Part shown: positions 8,986 to 17,582 of the stretch, one piece after another
How positions within the stretch are numbered: the first letter of the stretch is position 1
Layout: every line of letters starts with the position of its first letter
Assembly (NCBI RefSeq): GCF_030166655.1
Contig: NZ_CP126446.1
Span: forward strand, 1,488,001-1,552,000
Source of the DNA: Pontibacillus chungwhensis
GTDB lineage: Bacteria; Bacillota; Bacilli; Bacillales; BH030062
DNA: 64,000 nt
Direction: 5' to 3'
Notes under the pieces: model-generated
Database searches by the model: none
What the model was told of the DNA's origin: nothing
The model's input: the letters and a program-made list of their open reading frames with translations, nothing else
Translations under genes and position numbers: made by a program

Positions 8986-9513
8986 ATGACAGAAAATCAA
9001 ATTCGTACCGTTGTTCAACAGTTACTATACGATATGCAAGGGTTGAAAACGAAAGTAAGAGAATTAGAAGACGAGGTCGATCGTCTTAAACATAATCCAG
9101 TAAGTCATCAGGAAACCGAAGAATTAGAAGGCGTACCGTTAAGTGGGCTCATTATCCACTATTTACAACGAATCGGCGTTCCTTCACACATAAAGGGTTA
9201 CAAATATATTCAAAAAGCAGCTACGCTTGTTTTTGAGGATCATATTTACTTGCAGAAGATGACCAAATCCCTTTATCCGGAAATTGCAAATTCCTACGGA
9301 ACCACGTCAAGCCGTGTTGAAAGGGCTATTCGTCATGCCATTGAACAAGCTTGGAAACGAGGAAGCGCCACCTTATTCAGTCAGTGGCTAGAATGCCCCG
9401 AGCACGTATTTCAACAGAAACCATCTAACCGTTTGTTCATCACCCTCCTTGTCGACAAGATCCATCAAGATCGCACAGGCGAGCGAGTATTGTATGCGGA
9501 AGTGAATATGTAA
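8986..9513 (+). CDS. Orphan regulator with Spo0A-type DNA-binding domain and N-terminal coiled coil
   Basis: A 175-residue protein. Residues about 50-165 resemble the Spo0A effector domain: IGVPSHIKGYKYIQKA, SLYPEIANSYGTTSSRVE and RAIRHAIEQAWKRG, with the recognition helix near residues 108-120. The receiver domain that Spo0A needs for phosphorylation and dimerisation is absent; residues about 5-37 form a heptad-like coiled coil (MQGLKTKVRELEDEVDRLK). Inference: a phosphorylation-independent dimer that could bind 0A boxes or related sites. The gene stands alone, with GAAAGGG ribosome binding site and its own terminator. Target genes are unknown. It is not spo0A itself, which is longer and normally follows spoIVB. 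Confidence 0.85.
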   Translation: MTENQIRTVVQQLLYDMQGLKTKVRELEDEVDRLKHNPVSHQETEELEGVPLSGLIIHYLQRIGVPSHIKGYKYIQKAATLVFEDHIYLQKMTKSLYPEIANSYGTTSSRVERAIRHAIEQAWKRGSATLFSQWLECPEHVFQQKPSNRLFITLLVDKIHQDRTGERVLYAEVNM

Positions 9514-9526
9514 TTTGCGCTCAATT

Positions 9527-9568
9527 GACCACACATTTCTCCTTAACGGGATATGTGTGGTCTTTTTT
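9527..9568 (+). terminator. Terminator of the Spo0A-like gene
   Basis: GACCACACAT pairs with ATGTGTGGTC, followed by six T, 13 nt after the stop codon. Confidence 0.92.
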
Positions 9569-9638
9569 ACGATTTAAGATGAATGGGATTCAGGATTTTT
9601 TTACCGGTTGTTCGGGTATTAGAAGAATAGAAACGATG

Positions 9639-9669
9639 AAAGAAGAGCAGGTGGAGTGCTCTTCTTTTT
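9639..9669 (+). terminator. Terminator-like hairpin in a gene-free stretch
   Basis: GAAGAGCA and TGCTCTTC arms with a T-run. No gene lies between it and the terminator at 9527-9568, so it may end a short non-coding transcript or be a relic of a lost gene. Confidence 0.6.
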
Positions 9670-9707
9670 ACATAGGTTTGTTTAAGCGTGTTTCAAGACA
9701 GAGGGGG

Positions 9708-9744
9708 GAGGGTCCGATGCTGGGAAAGTGCTTGGACCTCTTTT
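9708..9744 (+). terminator. Second terminator-like hairpin in the same stretch
   Basis: GAGGGTCC pairs with GGACCTC, followed by TTTT. With the hairpin at 9639-9669 it makes two terminator-like structures within 110 bp and no convincing ORF. Confidence 0.5.
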
Positions 9745-9845
9745 CTGCTAGGCTTCTTACCCCTCGGGTGGTCCGCGAGTAAGCCTTGAAAATATGATGT
9801 TAACGGACCCACGCACAGTCATCTTAAAGTTACATTATAAAACGC

Positions 9846-10026
9846 GTTTCCGTTTACCTCAATTTTGGAAAAGAAGGGCCTGGAAACTGCGAGACTCCCG
9901 TGGGCAGAAGAGCCTAGGTGAGACCCCGGAGGCCGGCTCTGCCGGCTGAGGAGGCTCACCAGCTCCCCACAGGAAAGCGAGTGGTTTCCAGGCCCTTCTT
10001 ACGCTCAGACTAAAGCTAACGGAAAC
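9846..10026. repeat. Palindromic dispersed element, copy 1
   Basis: Outer arms GTTTCCGTT / AACGGAAAC enclose inner arms of about 18 bp (AAGAAGGGCCTGGAAAC with its complement at 9983-10000) and a core shared with copies at 18.4, 33.7, 39.1 and 62.3 kb (GCGAGACTCCCG, AGCCTAGG, AGACCCCG, GAGGAGGCT, AGCTCCCC, GGAAAGCGAGT). Directly upstream of glcD. Confidence 0.85.
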
Positions 10027-10116
10027 ATCTCTCATCTCAGAAAGAAAGCCATATAAGTGGTACATCTCAATCAATTAACGACTGTAAAAAAGTCGTTACA
10101 TAAGGGAGGAATTGGT

Positions 10117-11520
10117 ATGAGTGACTGGATAGATGAAATCAAGAGCCAGCTCCCTGCTGGCAGAGTATTAACAGACCTCGCAGATCGGTCTAGCTATAGC
10201 TTCGATGCCTCCTTTGGTCAATACATCCCAGAGGCGGTCGTGCAAGCAAAAGACAAAGAAGAAGTCGTCCATGTATTAAAGGTAGCCAACCGGTGGAAGG
10301 TCCCTGTCTACACAAGAGGGCAGGGAACGTGTCTGAGTGGAGGCCCCCTTCCCGTTCATGGTGGTATTGTATTAGACATCTCCCAGTGGCCACGGGAGAT
10401 TGAGGTGAAAGCAGATGATCTGACGGTTGTCGTGAGCCCCAGTGTGTTAACGGCTCGTATTGATGAGGAAGCAGCGAAACACGGGCTGATGTATCCACCT
10501 GACCCGAGCAGTGCCCATGTGGCTACGATTGGTGGCAATTTAGCGGAGAATTCAGGAGGGCCCCGGGGGTTAAAGTACGGAGTGACGAAAGATTTCGTGC
10601 TTGGCCTTGAAGTTGTAACGCCTGAGGGAGAGGTGATTCGGACAGGTGGTGGCACGATTAAAAACGTAACAGGCATTGATATGACAAAGCTGCTCGTCGG
10701 ATCAGAGGGAACGCTTGGGGTTATTACAGAAGCAACCCTTAAGCTCGTCCCGAAACCTCCTGAGGTCCAGACATTAATGGCGGTGTTTGATGAAGTACGT
10801 CTCGCGGGGCAAGCGATTTCGAAAACGCTAACCTCAGGTGTGCTGCCGTCTAAGATGGAGTTTATGGATAAGGCGTGTATACGAGCTGTTGAATCCTTTT
10901 ACCCTTCTGGTTTGCCAACAGATGCTGAAGCGGTGGTCCTTGTTGAGCTTGATGGGCATCCAGAAGCGTTAGAAGTCGAAGCAAAACTCGTTCAAGATGT
11001 CATGGAAGACATCGGAGCAAGGGAAACGAAGATTGCTCAATCGAAGGAAGAAGCCCAAGAAATGTGGCATGCGCGGAAACAGGTATCACCTGCGATTGCT
11101 CAGATTAAACCAACGAAAGTATCAGAAGATGCGACGGTGCCAAGAAGTAAAATTCCAGAAATGATTGAACGGCTCCGTGGTATTAAAGAGAAGCACAACG
11201 TTGAGATTGTGGTGTTTGGACATGCAGGCGATGGCAATTTGCATCCGAATGTGCTGTGTGACCAGCGGGACCAGGAAGAGATGAAGCGTGTGGAAGACGC
11301 GGTAGAGGCCATTTTTGAAGCGGCTATTGAACTTGGTGGGACGTTGTCAGGAGAACACGGCATCGGAACCATGAAAGCTCCGTTTATGGAACGGGAGCTT
11401 GGAAAAGTCGGCGTGTCTATGTTGAAGCGTATGAAGGACGCCTGGGACCCAAATGGCATCATGAACCCTGGTAAGATCTTTCCGGAAGAGGGCCAGAAGT
11501 TGGTGTTACGAGATGAGTAA
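10117..11520 (+). CDS. glcD: Glycolate/D-lactate oxidase FAD subunit GlcD
   Basis: Start at ATG 10117, because AAGGGAGGA lies 7 nt upstream; the longer ORF from 10057 has no ribosome binding site. The 467-residue product has the FAD-binding type 4 fold in its first 200 residues (PVYTRGQGTCLSGG, IGGNLAENSGGPRGLKYG, VGSEGTLGVITEATLKL) and the FAD-oxidase C-terminal domain ending SGEHGIGTMKAPF. It oxidises a 2-hydroxyacid such as glycolate or D-lactate and passes electrons to the Fe-S subunit. glcF overlaps its 3' end by 8 nt, so the two are translationally coupled. Substrate choice is not decided by the sequence. Confidence 0.92.
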   Translation: MSDWIDEIKSQLPAGRVLTDLADRSSYSFDASFGQYIPEAVVQAKDKEEVVHVLKVANRWKVPVYTRGQGTCLSGGPLPVHGGIVLDISQWPREIEVKADDLTVVVSPSVLTARIDEEAAKHGLMYPPDPSSAHVATIGGNLAENSGGPRGLKYGVTKDFVLGLEVVTPEGEVIRTGGGTIKNVTGIDMTKLLVGSEGTLGVITEATLKLVPKPPEVQTLMAVFDEVRLAGQAISKTLTSGVLPSKMEFMDKACIRAVESFYPSGLPTDAEAVVLVELDGHPEALEVEAKLVQDVMEDIGARETKIAQSKEEAQEMWHARKQVSPAIAQIKPTKVSEDATVPRSKIPEMIERLRGIKEKHNVEIVVFGHAGDGNLHPNVLCDQRDQEEMKRVEDAVEAIFEAAIELGGTLSGEHGIGTMKAPFMERELGKVGVSMLKRMKDAWDPNGIMNPGKIFPEEGQKLVLRDE

Positions 11521-12811
11521 TGTAGCAGAGCTCCAGAAAAAGATTGGCTATGATTTAACGTTTGATTGTGTGCAGTGTGGCTACTGCCTGCCCGTTTGCC
11601 CTACATATGAGACGATGGAAAGGGAGACCCATTCCCCGAGAGGGCGTATTAACCTTGTGAAGATGGTAGCTGAAGAGAAGATCGGTATCGAAGAACTTCA
11701 AAATCCAATTGAAAAGTGTCTTGGATGCATGGCCTGTACCACCGTATGTCCGACGGATGTGCAATACGGGACTATTTTGGAAGGGGCCAAAGAAGTCATT
11801 GAAGAAAATACGGAGAAGCCACGTCGGACAGAACGTTTAGAGAGCTTTTTGTTTGAATCCTTCTTTCCTTCAAAAGGATGGATGAACCGATTAGGAGAGG
11901 CGACCTGGTTGTATCAAGCCTCAGGATTACAGCGGGTTGCAGAGCGTCTTCATTTAACGAAAGTCGCGCCCACTCCACTTGAGCAATTTGAGAAGGTAAT
12001 CCCTGATCTGCCATCTCCTAAAGAACGACGGCAGAGGAAGAAGGCTTATGCTGCTGACGGACCGAAAAAGATGACGGTGGCCTTTTTTATAGGGTGTATT
12101 ATGGATGGTTTATTTTGGCGTACGAATGAGAAGACGATCGAATTGTTAAAACGGAGTGGAGCTGAGGTGCTCGTGCTCGATGGTCAAACGTGCTGTGGTG
12201 CGCTCCAGGCCCATTCCGGTCAAATCGATACATCTGTTGAACTGGCGAAGCAAAATATCCAAGCGTTTGAACAAGGCTCCATCGACTATATCGTCAACAA
12301 TGCAGGGGGCTGCGGGGCTCGTTTAGTGGAATATCACAAACTGTTTGAAGAAGGTTCTGAGTGGGAGGAGCGTGCTCTTTCTTTTGTTCGGAAAGTAAAA
12401 GATATCTCAGAGGTTTTAGTCGAACTTGATGGTCTTCAATTTACGGAGTCAGTGAATGAGGTTGTCACCTATCAGCCTTCTTGTCACATGACCAATGTCC
12501 AAAAGGTGAAAGAACCTCCTCTCAACCTCCTTGAAAAAGTTCCCGGTATTACGTTTAAGGAACTGGAGCGTCCTGATTTTTGCTGTGGTTCTGCTGGTGT
12601 ATACAACATTGTAAACTACGAGGAGTCGATGGAGATCTTAGATGTAAAAATGAAGGACGTTTGTGCCCGTGATCCTGAAACGATTGTTACTACGAACCCA
12701 GGATGCTTGCTCCAGATGAAACTGGGGGTAGAACGAGCTGGAAAGAAGGAAGACATGAGCGCTGCCCATTTAGTGGATGTGCTGATGAGGGCAAATCCTG
12801 TTCCAAAGTGA
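11513..12811 (+). CDS. glcF: Glycolate/D-lactate oxidase iron-sulfur subunit GlcF
   Basis: A 432-residue protein. Two ferredoxin-type cysteine clusters, CVQCGYCLPVCP (near residue 20) and CLGCMACTTVCP (near 70), bind [4Fe-4S]. Two CCG domains follow (CCGALQAHSG and CCGSAGVYN), typical of GlcF/LldE-type electron-transfer subunits. It accepts electrons from GlcD and hands them to the membrane quinone pool. The gene overlaps glcD by 8 nt. Length is normal for the family. Confidence 0.92.
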   Translation: MSNVAELQKKIGYDLTFDCVQCGYCLPVCPTYETMERETHSPRGRINLVKMVAEEKIGIEELQNPIEKCLGCMACTTVCPTDVQYGTILEGAKEVIEENTEKPRRTERLESFLFESFFPSKGWMNRLGEATWLYQASGLQRVAERLHLTKVAPTPLEQFEKVIPDLPSPKERRQRKKAYAADGPKKMTVAFFIGCIMDGLFWRTNEKTIELLKRSGAEVLVLDGQTCCGALQAHSGQIDTSVELAKQNIQAFEQGSIDYIVNNAGGCGARLVEYHKLFEEGSEWEERALSFVRKVKDISEVLVELDGLQFTESVNEVVTYQPSCHMTNVQKVKEPPLNLLEKVPGITFKELERPDFCCGSAGVYNIVNYEESMEILDVKMKDVCARDPETIVTTNPGCLLQMKLGVERAGKKEDMSAAHLVDVLMRANPVPK

Positions 12812-12870
12812 ATGGTAATCGTTCGTCTCGCAAAAGATAAGGGCACTACACCTTGAAAGGCGAGATGGTT

Positions 12871-13617
12871 ATGAAAAAGGGATTGCTATGTGGGTTAGCT
12901 TTTTTAGTGGGATGGGCAGGCTTTATGTCTTTTGGTAAGGCAGAGGATAAGAGGGAGCTTGCCATTGTCATCGATGATTTCGGCAATAACATGGGCGGAT
13001 CAGATGAAATGTTAGAATTACCAGCTTCCCTCACTGTTGCGGTTATGCCATTTATGCCAACGACAGCTGAAGATGCAGAGCGTGCGTTTTATCTAGGTCA
13101 TGAAGTGATTGTTCATATGCCAATGGAGCCTATGAAAGGGAAGAAGAGCTGGCTTGGCCCGGGAGCGATTACAACGGATCTATCCGATAAAGAAATCAGG
13201 AAGAGAGTACATGACGCGATTCACGCTGTTCCCCACGCGGTTGGTATGAATCATCATATGGGCTCAAAGGCAACAGCCAGTGAGCGTGTAATGAGAATCG
13301 TACTAGAAGAATGTAAGAAGCACGGGCTCTATTATCTTGACAGTAAAACGACAGGGAAAAGCGTTATCCCAGAACTAGCAGAAGAACTCGGCGTGCCTTA
13401 TTTAGAAAATGAGATCTTTTTGGACCACGTTTATTCTCTTGATCATATGAAGAAACAGGCTAGAAAAATAGAGGAAGAGTTGGTCACAGAGAAGGATTTG
13501 ATTGCGATTGGTCATGTGGGTATTGCCGGAACGAAAATGGTTTCTGTTTTGAATGAATTTATCCCGATCTTTAAGAGTAAAGCCAATATTGTTCCGCTTT
13601 CTGATTTGTTGCCTTAA
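12871..13617 (+). CDS. Secreted divergent polysaccharide deacetylase, YibQ family
   Basis: Start taken at ATG 12871 (in-frame alternatives TTG 12853 and ATG 12865), with AAAGGCGAG in front. The 248-residue product opens with MKKGLLCGLAFLVGWAGFMS, a signal peptide or membrane anchor, followed by the YibQ-family core: AIVIDDFGNN, VAVMPFMPTTAEDAE, EVIVHMPMEPM, GMNHHMGSKAT, YYLDSKT and AIGHVG. The family resembles NodB-type polysaccharide deacetylases; its natural substrate is not established. Only 59 nt separate it from glcF, but no functional link is evident. Confidence 0.82.
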   Translation: MKKGLLCGLAFLVGWAGFMSFGKAEDKRELAIVIDDFGNNMGGSDEMLELPASLTVAVMPFMPTTAEDAERAFYLGHEVIVHMPMEPMKGKKSWLGPGAITTDLSDKEIRKRVHDAIHAVPHAVGMNHHMGSKATASERVMRIVLEECKKHGLYYLDSKTTGKSVIPELAEELGVPYLENEIFLDHVYSLDHMKKQARKIEEELVTEKDLIAIGHVGIAGTKMVSVLNEFIPIFKSKANIVPLSDLLP

Positions 13618-13627
13618 TGTTGATATC

Positions 13628-13666
13628 AAAAGGGCCAGAGATCTTGATTAGATCTCTGGCCCTTTT
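13628..13666. terminator. Bidirectional terminator
   Basis: AAAGGGCCAGAGATC and GATCTCTGGCCCTTTT arms between the convergent yibQ-like gene (+) and cstA (-). A- and T-runs on the two sides serve both strands. Confidence 0.92.
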
Positions 13667-13674
13667 TAGATTGA

Positions 13675-15126
13675 TTAACTTGCTTTTGTGTTCATATTGA
13701 CAGCTGGTTTAGCGATACGTGGCTTGAGAAGTTGAATCACAAACCATGTTGCAACCATCAGCCAAACGATCGATCCTAAGATCATTGATGTGTTGTAAGA
13801 AAGACCAAATCCTTCTGGTGCGAAGAAGATATAGATACTTACAACGGCCGTCATGAAGAGGGCGGGCACCGAACAGATCCAGTGGAACTTCTGGTTATGA
13901 AGCAAGTACATAGCAGCTGTCCAAAGCATTACCGTTGCAACCACCTGATTCGACCAGCCTACATAACGCCATAAGAATGTGTAATCAATTTGCGTTAAGA
14001 AGAATGTCGGGATTGCTACTGGAATGAGTAAGAAGAACATGTTTAGCTTACCCGAAATTTCTTTCTTTCGCATTCGACCGATTAGATCAGCCAGCATCAT
14101 ACGGGATGAGCGAAGCGCTGTGTCTCCTGTAGTGACAGGTAGAATAATCACTCCAATAACAGCAAGAACGCCACCAAATGCACCAAGGGTAGATTGACTG
14201 ATTTCATTCACAACCCCTGCAGCTCCACCAGCGTCAAGAGCTGCCTGAAGAGAACCTGTACTGCCGAAGAACGTCATACCGGCAGCAGCCCAGATGAGAG
14301 CAATCACGCCTTCAGCGATCATAGCACCAAAGAATACTTTTCGTCCTTCACTTTCTTTCTTTAGCGTGCGTGCAAGGATCGGGCTTTGTGTGCTATGAAA
14401 ACCTGAGATAGCACCACAAGAGACGGTCACCATAAGAAGCGGCCAAATCGGCGTTTCTCCTTTGTTCGGGTGCATATTCTCAAGCGTTAGGTTAGGGATT
14501 GGATTATCAAAGAAGAATAATCCGATTCCGATTGAAACCGCCATAAAGATTAGAATCGCCCCAAAAATTGGATAAACTTTTCCGATAATCTTGTCTACCG
14601 GAAGAACAGCCGCGATTAAGAAATAAGCAAAGATTACAAGTAAAGAAGCCATAAATCCTAATGGGGTCACTTTAGCCATCAGCTGGGCTGGGCCTGCTGT
14701 GAAGGCTGCAGCAACTAGAATCATAAGTCCAATTGATAAAAGGTTAATGATTGAACGAGCGTATTTTCCTAAGTATTTTCCAACGAGTGTTGGGTACTGC
14801 GCTCCGTTATGTCGAATGGAAAGCATGCCTGAGAAATAATCGTGAACAGCTCCTGCAAAGATGGATCCCACTACGATCCAGATAAAAGCAACGGGGCCAT
14901 AAAGGGCTCCCATGATTGCGCCGAATATAGGTCCAAGGCCGGCGATGTTTAACAGTTGAATTAAACTCGCTTTCCACCAGCTCATGGGCTTATAGTCAAG
15001 GCCGTCGTTATTTGTGTAGGCAGGGGTTTTGGCATCATCGTTGATCCCAAAAATTCGTTCCACCACCTTTGCATAAACGAAATAACCTAAAAGTAGTAAT
15101 ATGATGGATGCAAGAAATGTAACCAT
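13675..15126 (-). CDS. cstA: CstA-family transporter (carbon starvation protein, pyruvate/peptide type)
   Basis: A 483-residue protein with more than ten membrane segments. CstA-family motifs: GPIFGAIMGALYGPVAFIW, HDYFSGMLSIRHNGAQYP, CGAISGFHSTQSPILARTLK and LPVTTGDTALRSSRMMLAD. Members take up pyruvate (BtsT/CstA) or are linked to peptide use during carbon starvation. This is the short form, lacking the C-terminal extension of the roughly 600-700-residue enterobacterial proteins. GAGGAGG precedes the ATG. A cre-like site lies 130 bp upstream, consistent with glucose repression. Confidence 0.87.
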   Translation of the reverse strand: MVTFLASIILLLLGYFVYAKVVERIFGINDDAKTPAYTNNDGLDYKPMSWWKASLIQLLNIAGLGPIFGAIMGALYGPVAFIWIVVGSIFAGAVHDYFSGMLSIRHNGAQYPTLVGKYLGKYARSIINLLSIGLMILVAAAFTAGPAQLMAKVTPLGFMASLLVIFAYFLIAAVLPVDKIIGKVYPIFGAILIFMAVSIGIGLFFFDNPIPNLTLENMHPNKGETPIWPLLMVTVSCGAISGFHSTQSPILARTLKKESEGRKVFFGAMIAEGVIALIWAAAGMTFFGSTGSLQAALDAGGAAGVVNEISQSTLGAFGGVLAVIGVIILPVTTGDTALRSSRMMLADLIGRMRKKEISGKLNMFFLLIPVAIPTFFLTQIDYTFLWRYVGWSNQVVATVMLWTAAMYLLHNQKFHWICSVPALFMTAVVSIYIFFAPEGFGLSYNTSMILGSIVWLMVATWFVIQLLKPRIAKPAVNMNTKAS

Positions 15127-15257
15127 CGCCTAGCCTCCTCTCGAAAATTGAATGTAAGACGTATTCTATACGGATTGTTATGCAGAAACAACCCTTTTTC
15201 TGAAAATTTCATTTTTTCTCTTATTTTTCTCGGAGGATGGAAATAAATGCTGTTATA

Positions 15258-15271
15258 TGAAAGTGTTTTCA
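15258..15271. promoter_or_regulatory. cre-like (CcpA) site upstream of cstA
   Basis: TGAAAGTGTTTTCA matches the cre consensus TGWAANCGNTNWCA at 13 of 14 positions (CG to TG). It lies in the divergent cstA/nhaC promoter region. Confidence 0.45.
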
Positions 15272-15304
15272 ATGATAAAAATCTTTTTTTATTAAAAAAA
15301 CCGG

Positions 15305-15332
15305 TTCTTACAAGTGGAACTTATGATATAAT
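15305..15332 (+). promoter_or_regulatory. Extended -10 promoter of nhaC
   Basis: TGATATAAT (extended -10, TATAAT at 15327-15332), with a weak -35 TTCTTA at 16 bp. Transcription would begin near 15339, giving a leader of about 70 nt. Confidence 0.55.
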
Positions 15333-15363
15333 TCCTCGATATAAGTGAATTTTTATACACAAT

Positions 15364-15394
15364 TGCCGTCCTTTAACGGGGATCGGCTTTTTTT
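15364..15394 (+). terminator. Terminator-like hairpin inside the nhaC leader
   Basis: GCCGTCC pairs with GGATCGGC (one bulge) and is followed by seven T. It ends three bases before the GGAGGAGG ribosome binding site of nhaC, so transcripts from the promoter at 15305-15332 must read through it. A candidate attenuator. Confidence 0.6.
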
Positions 15395-15410
15395 GTGGAG
15401 GAGGTTGAAT

Positions 15411-16802
15411 ATGGGTCAAGCAAGATTGCCCTCTTTGCTAGAGGTCATGAGTGTTTTAGTCGTCTTTTTGGCGATTGTATTTTCATTTACAATTTATGAA
15501 TTACCGATCCAATTGGCATTATTTATTTCATTATTTGTTGTCATTGGCTTAGGATTAATGGTTGGTTATACGTACGATGACTTACAAGCTGCGATGATCA
15601 AAGGGATTTCAAATGGTCTTGAAGCCGTCCTGATTCTCTTGGCGGTTGGAGCGTTAGTTGGAACATGGATCGCTGGTGGTGTTGTGCCGACATTGATCTA
15701 TTTTGGACTTGAGTTTATTAATCCTTCGATCTTCCTGTTAGCTACGCTTGTGATTTGTTCTGTTACAGCTCTTGCAACTGGGACGTCCTGGGGGACAGTT
15801 GGTACAGCTGGTATCGCAATGATGGGAATTGGTGAAGGACTGGGTATGCCACTACCGATGGTGGCAGGTGCGATTCTGTCTGGTGCTTATTTCGGAGATA
15901 AACTATCTCCATTATCAGATAGTACAGTTCTTACAGCCTCTATGTCGAAAGTAAACGTTATTCAACACGTCAAGTCGATGCTGTATTTAGATGTACCGGC
16001 GTTCATTATTACAGGTATTCTATTTACCATTGCAGGGTTTATGTACGGCGGTGGTGAAGCGGATCTTGATAAAGTGAATTCGATTATGGGTTCATTAACA
16101 GATGTATTTAATATCAACGGCTTGATGCTGCTTCCGGCTGTCGTCGTGATTGGTTTACTTGTTATGAAGAAGCCATCGATTCCTACGATTTCATTTGGTG
16201 CGTTACTCGGAATTGTGTGGGCGATCGGATTCCAAGGCATGGGTCTTGCTGACGCGATTAGTACAGCCTACAGTGGTTTTAATATCACAACAGACATTGA
16301 TTTTATTAATGATCTGTTAGCTGGTGGTGGTATTAGTGGTATGCTAGGGTCAATCGTTGTTATTATCTTTGGTTTAGGATTTGGTGGACTGCTTGAGAAG
16401 ATCGGAGTCCTTCAGGTCATTATGGATGCCTTTATTCATAAGATTCAATCGGCAGGAAGCTTAACATCTTCAACGCTTCTTGTAGGCTTCTTCTCAAATG
16501 TATTTGGCTGTGCAATGTATGTTTCATTGATCTTAACGCCAAAGATTATGGAAAGAAGCTATGATTCCTTAGGGTATCGCCGTGATACATTATCTCGTAA
16601 CACAGAAGTAGGGGGAACGATGACTTCAAGCATGGTCCCTTGGTCAGATAACGGAATTTACATGGCTGCAACCCTTGGTATTTCAACGTTTTCCTATCTA
16701 CCATTTATGTGGATGAGTTTCGTCTCCATCATTATTGCCCTTATATATGGATATACCGGCAAATTTATGTGGAAGAACCAAGACACAAGAGAAACCGTAT
16801 AA
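15411..16802 (+). CDS. nhaC: NhaC-family Na+/H+ antiporter
   Basis: Start at ATG 15411, seven bases after GGAGGAGG; the ORF extending upstream to 15345 crosses the leader hairpin and is not used. The 463-residue product has 10-12 membrane segments and NhaC-family motifs (ATGTSWGTVGTAGIAMMGIG, GAILSGAYFGDKLSPLSDST, VGGTMTSSMVPWSDNGIYMA). It exchanges cytoplasmic Na+ for H+; some relatives are malate/lactate or arginine/ornithine exchangers, so the exact ion couple is inferred. Fits a salt-tolerant host. Confidence 0.9.
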   Translation: MGQARLPSLLEVMSVLVVFLAIVFSFTIYELPIQLALFISLFVVIGLGLMVGYTYDDLQAAMIKGISNGLEAVLILLAVGALVGTWIAGGVVPTLIYFGLEFINPSIFLLATLVICSVTALATGTSWGTVGTAGIAMMGIGEGLGMPLPMVAGAILSGAYFGDKLSPLSDSTVLTASMSKVNVIQHVKSMLYLDVPAFIITGILFTIAGFMYGGGEADLDKVNSIMGSLTDVFNINGLMLLPAVVVIGLLVMKKPSIPTISFGALLGIVWAIGFQGMGLADAISTAYSGFNITTDIDFINDLLAGGGISGMLGSIVVIIFGLGFGGLLEKIGVLQVIMDAFIHKIQSAGSLTSSTLLVGFFSNVFGCAMYVSLILTPKIMERSYDSLGYRRDTLSRNTEVGGTMTSSMVPWSDNGIYMAATLGISTFSYLPFMWMSFVSIIIALIYGYTGKFMWKNQDTRETV

Positions 16803-16805
16803 GAC

Positions 16806-16836
16806 AAAGCCTGTCCCACTTGGGGCAGGCTTTTTT
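16806..16836 (+). terminator. Terminator of nhaC
   Basis: AAAGCCTGTCCC and GGGCAGGCTTTTTT arms immediately after the stop codon. Confidence 0.92.
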
Positions 16837-16854
16837 ACTGTAAAGCACCGACGC

Positions 16855-16939
16855 GTGTCAGACACCATTTAGCGCTTTAGCGTAAAGGAGCGTGTCAGAC
16901 ACCCGTTAGTGCTTTAACGCAAAGCAGGGTGTCAGACAC
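16855..16939. repeat. 37-bp array, locus 1 (3 copies)
   Basis: GTGTCAGACAC begins at 16855, 16892 and 16929, exactly 37 bp apart. The spacers carry GTGCTTTAGCG-like sequence. It lies between the nhaC terminator and the terminator of the coat gene. Confidence 0.95.
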
Positions 16940-16964
16940 CCATTAGTGCTTTAGCGCATAAAAA

Positions 16965-16992
16965 AGAGGCAAACCTGGGTGGGGTTTGCCTT
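16965..16992 (-). terminator. Terminator of the spore-coat gene
   Basis: AGGCAAACC and GGTTTGCCT arms; read on the minus strand the hairpin is followed by TCTTTTTT. Confidence 0.85.
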
Positions 16993-17030
16993 ATTCCGAC
17001 TTTAAAGAAAGGAGAAAAATGGGGATTGGG

Positions 17031-17582
17031 TTATTCAGCTGATGAGATAGCGCCCATCATGCTTGGATCAGATTTTAATTGTTGAACTGTTTCAAGACCT
17101 GCAGCAACTGTATCATCGTTTGCATTCAAGGCTGCTACTGGGTGGAAGCATGTGATTCCTGTGAATTTGCTTAAGTCTACTTCAATACATACACCTGTGC
17201 GGTAGAAGTTTTCGTATTTGAAGATTGAACCACATAATTCTGGATACAGAAGTTCTAAGATGGCACAGCATCGTTTCCCGTCAACGAATTTCTTCACACG
17301 AAAGAACGGTGAAGGGATTGGACCTGAACAACCATCGCTGTACTTATAAATGCCCCAACCGAAGTAAGGAAGTAATCCAGCAAATGTGTTGTCACATCCA
17401 CAAAGAAGCATGAATGGAACAGTATCTGCACCGTTACCACCAGTAGGAGATACTAAGTCTTGAATAGCACGGTGACATGACCCGCTATCACAACAGTTTT
17501 GATCAACTGTATCTTGTGCGTCTGCGATCTTTCTTACTTTATCACATACACAAGAATCGTTATAAGATTTTCCACAACTCAT
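17031..17582 (-). CDS. Spore coat protein, CotY/CotZ family
   Basis: A 183-residue cysteine-rich protein beginning MSCGKSYNDSCVCDKVRKIADAQD, the diagnostic start of the CotY/CotZ family, followed by SPFFRVKKFV and CCAILELLYP. These proteins build the cross-linked outer crust of Bacillus spores through their cysteines; about 13 are visible here. AAGGAG lies ahead of the ATG. Synthesis is expected in the mother cell under SigK/GerE, though I cannot point to a clear SigK promoter. The gene stands alone and has its own terminator. Confidence 0.92.
   Translation of the reverse strand: MSCGKSYNDSCVCDKVRKIADAQDTVDQNCCDSGSCHRAIQDLVSPTGGNGADTVPFMLLCGCDNTFAGLLPYFGWGIYKYSDGCSGPIPSPFFRVKKFVDGKRCCAILELLYPELCGSIFKYENFYRTGVCIEVDLSKFTGITCFHPVAALNANDDTVAAGLETVQQLKSDPSMMGAISSAE

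Noticed and set aside
9525-9782. 85-codon plus-strand ORF
   Set aside because: It begins inside the terminator of the preceding gene and crosses two further terminator hairpins; composition is not protein-like.
16855-16939. CRISPR-like reading of the 37-bp arrays
   Set aside because: Only 2-4 copies per locus, an 11-bp palindrome as repeat, and spacers similar to one another; no cas genes.
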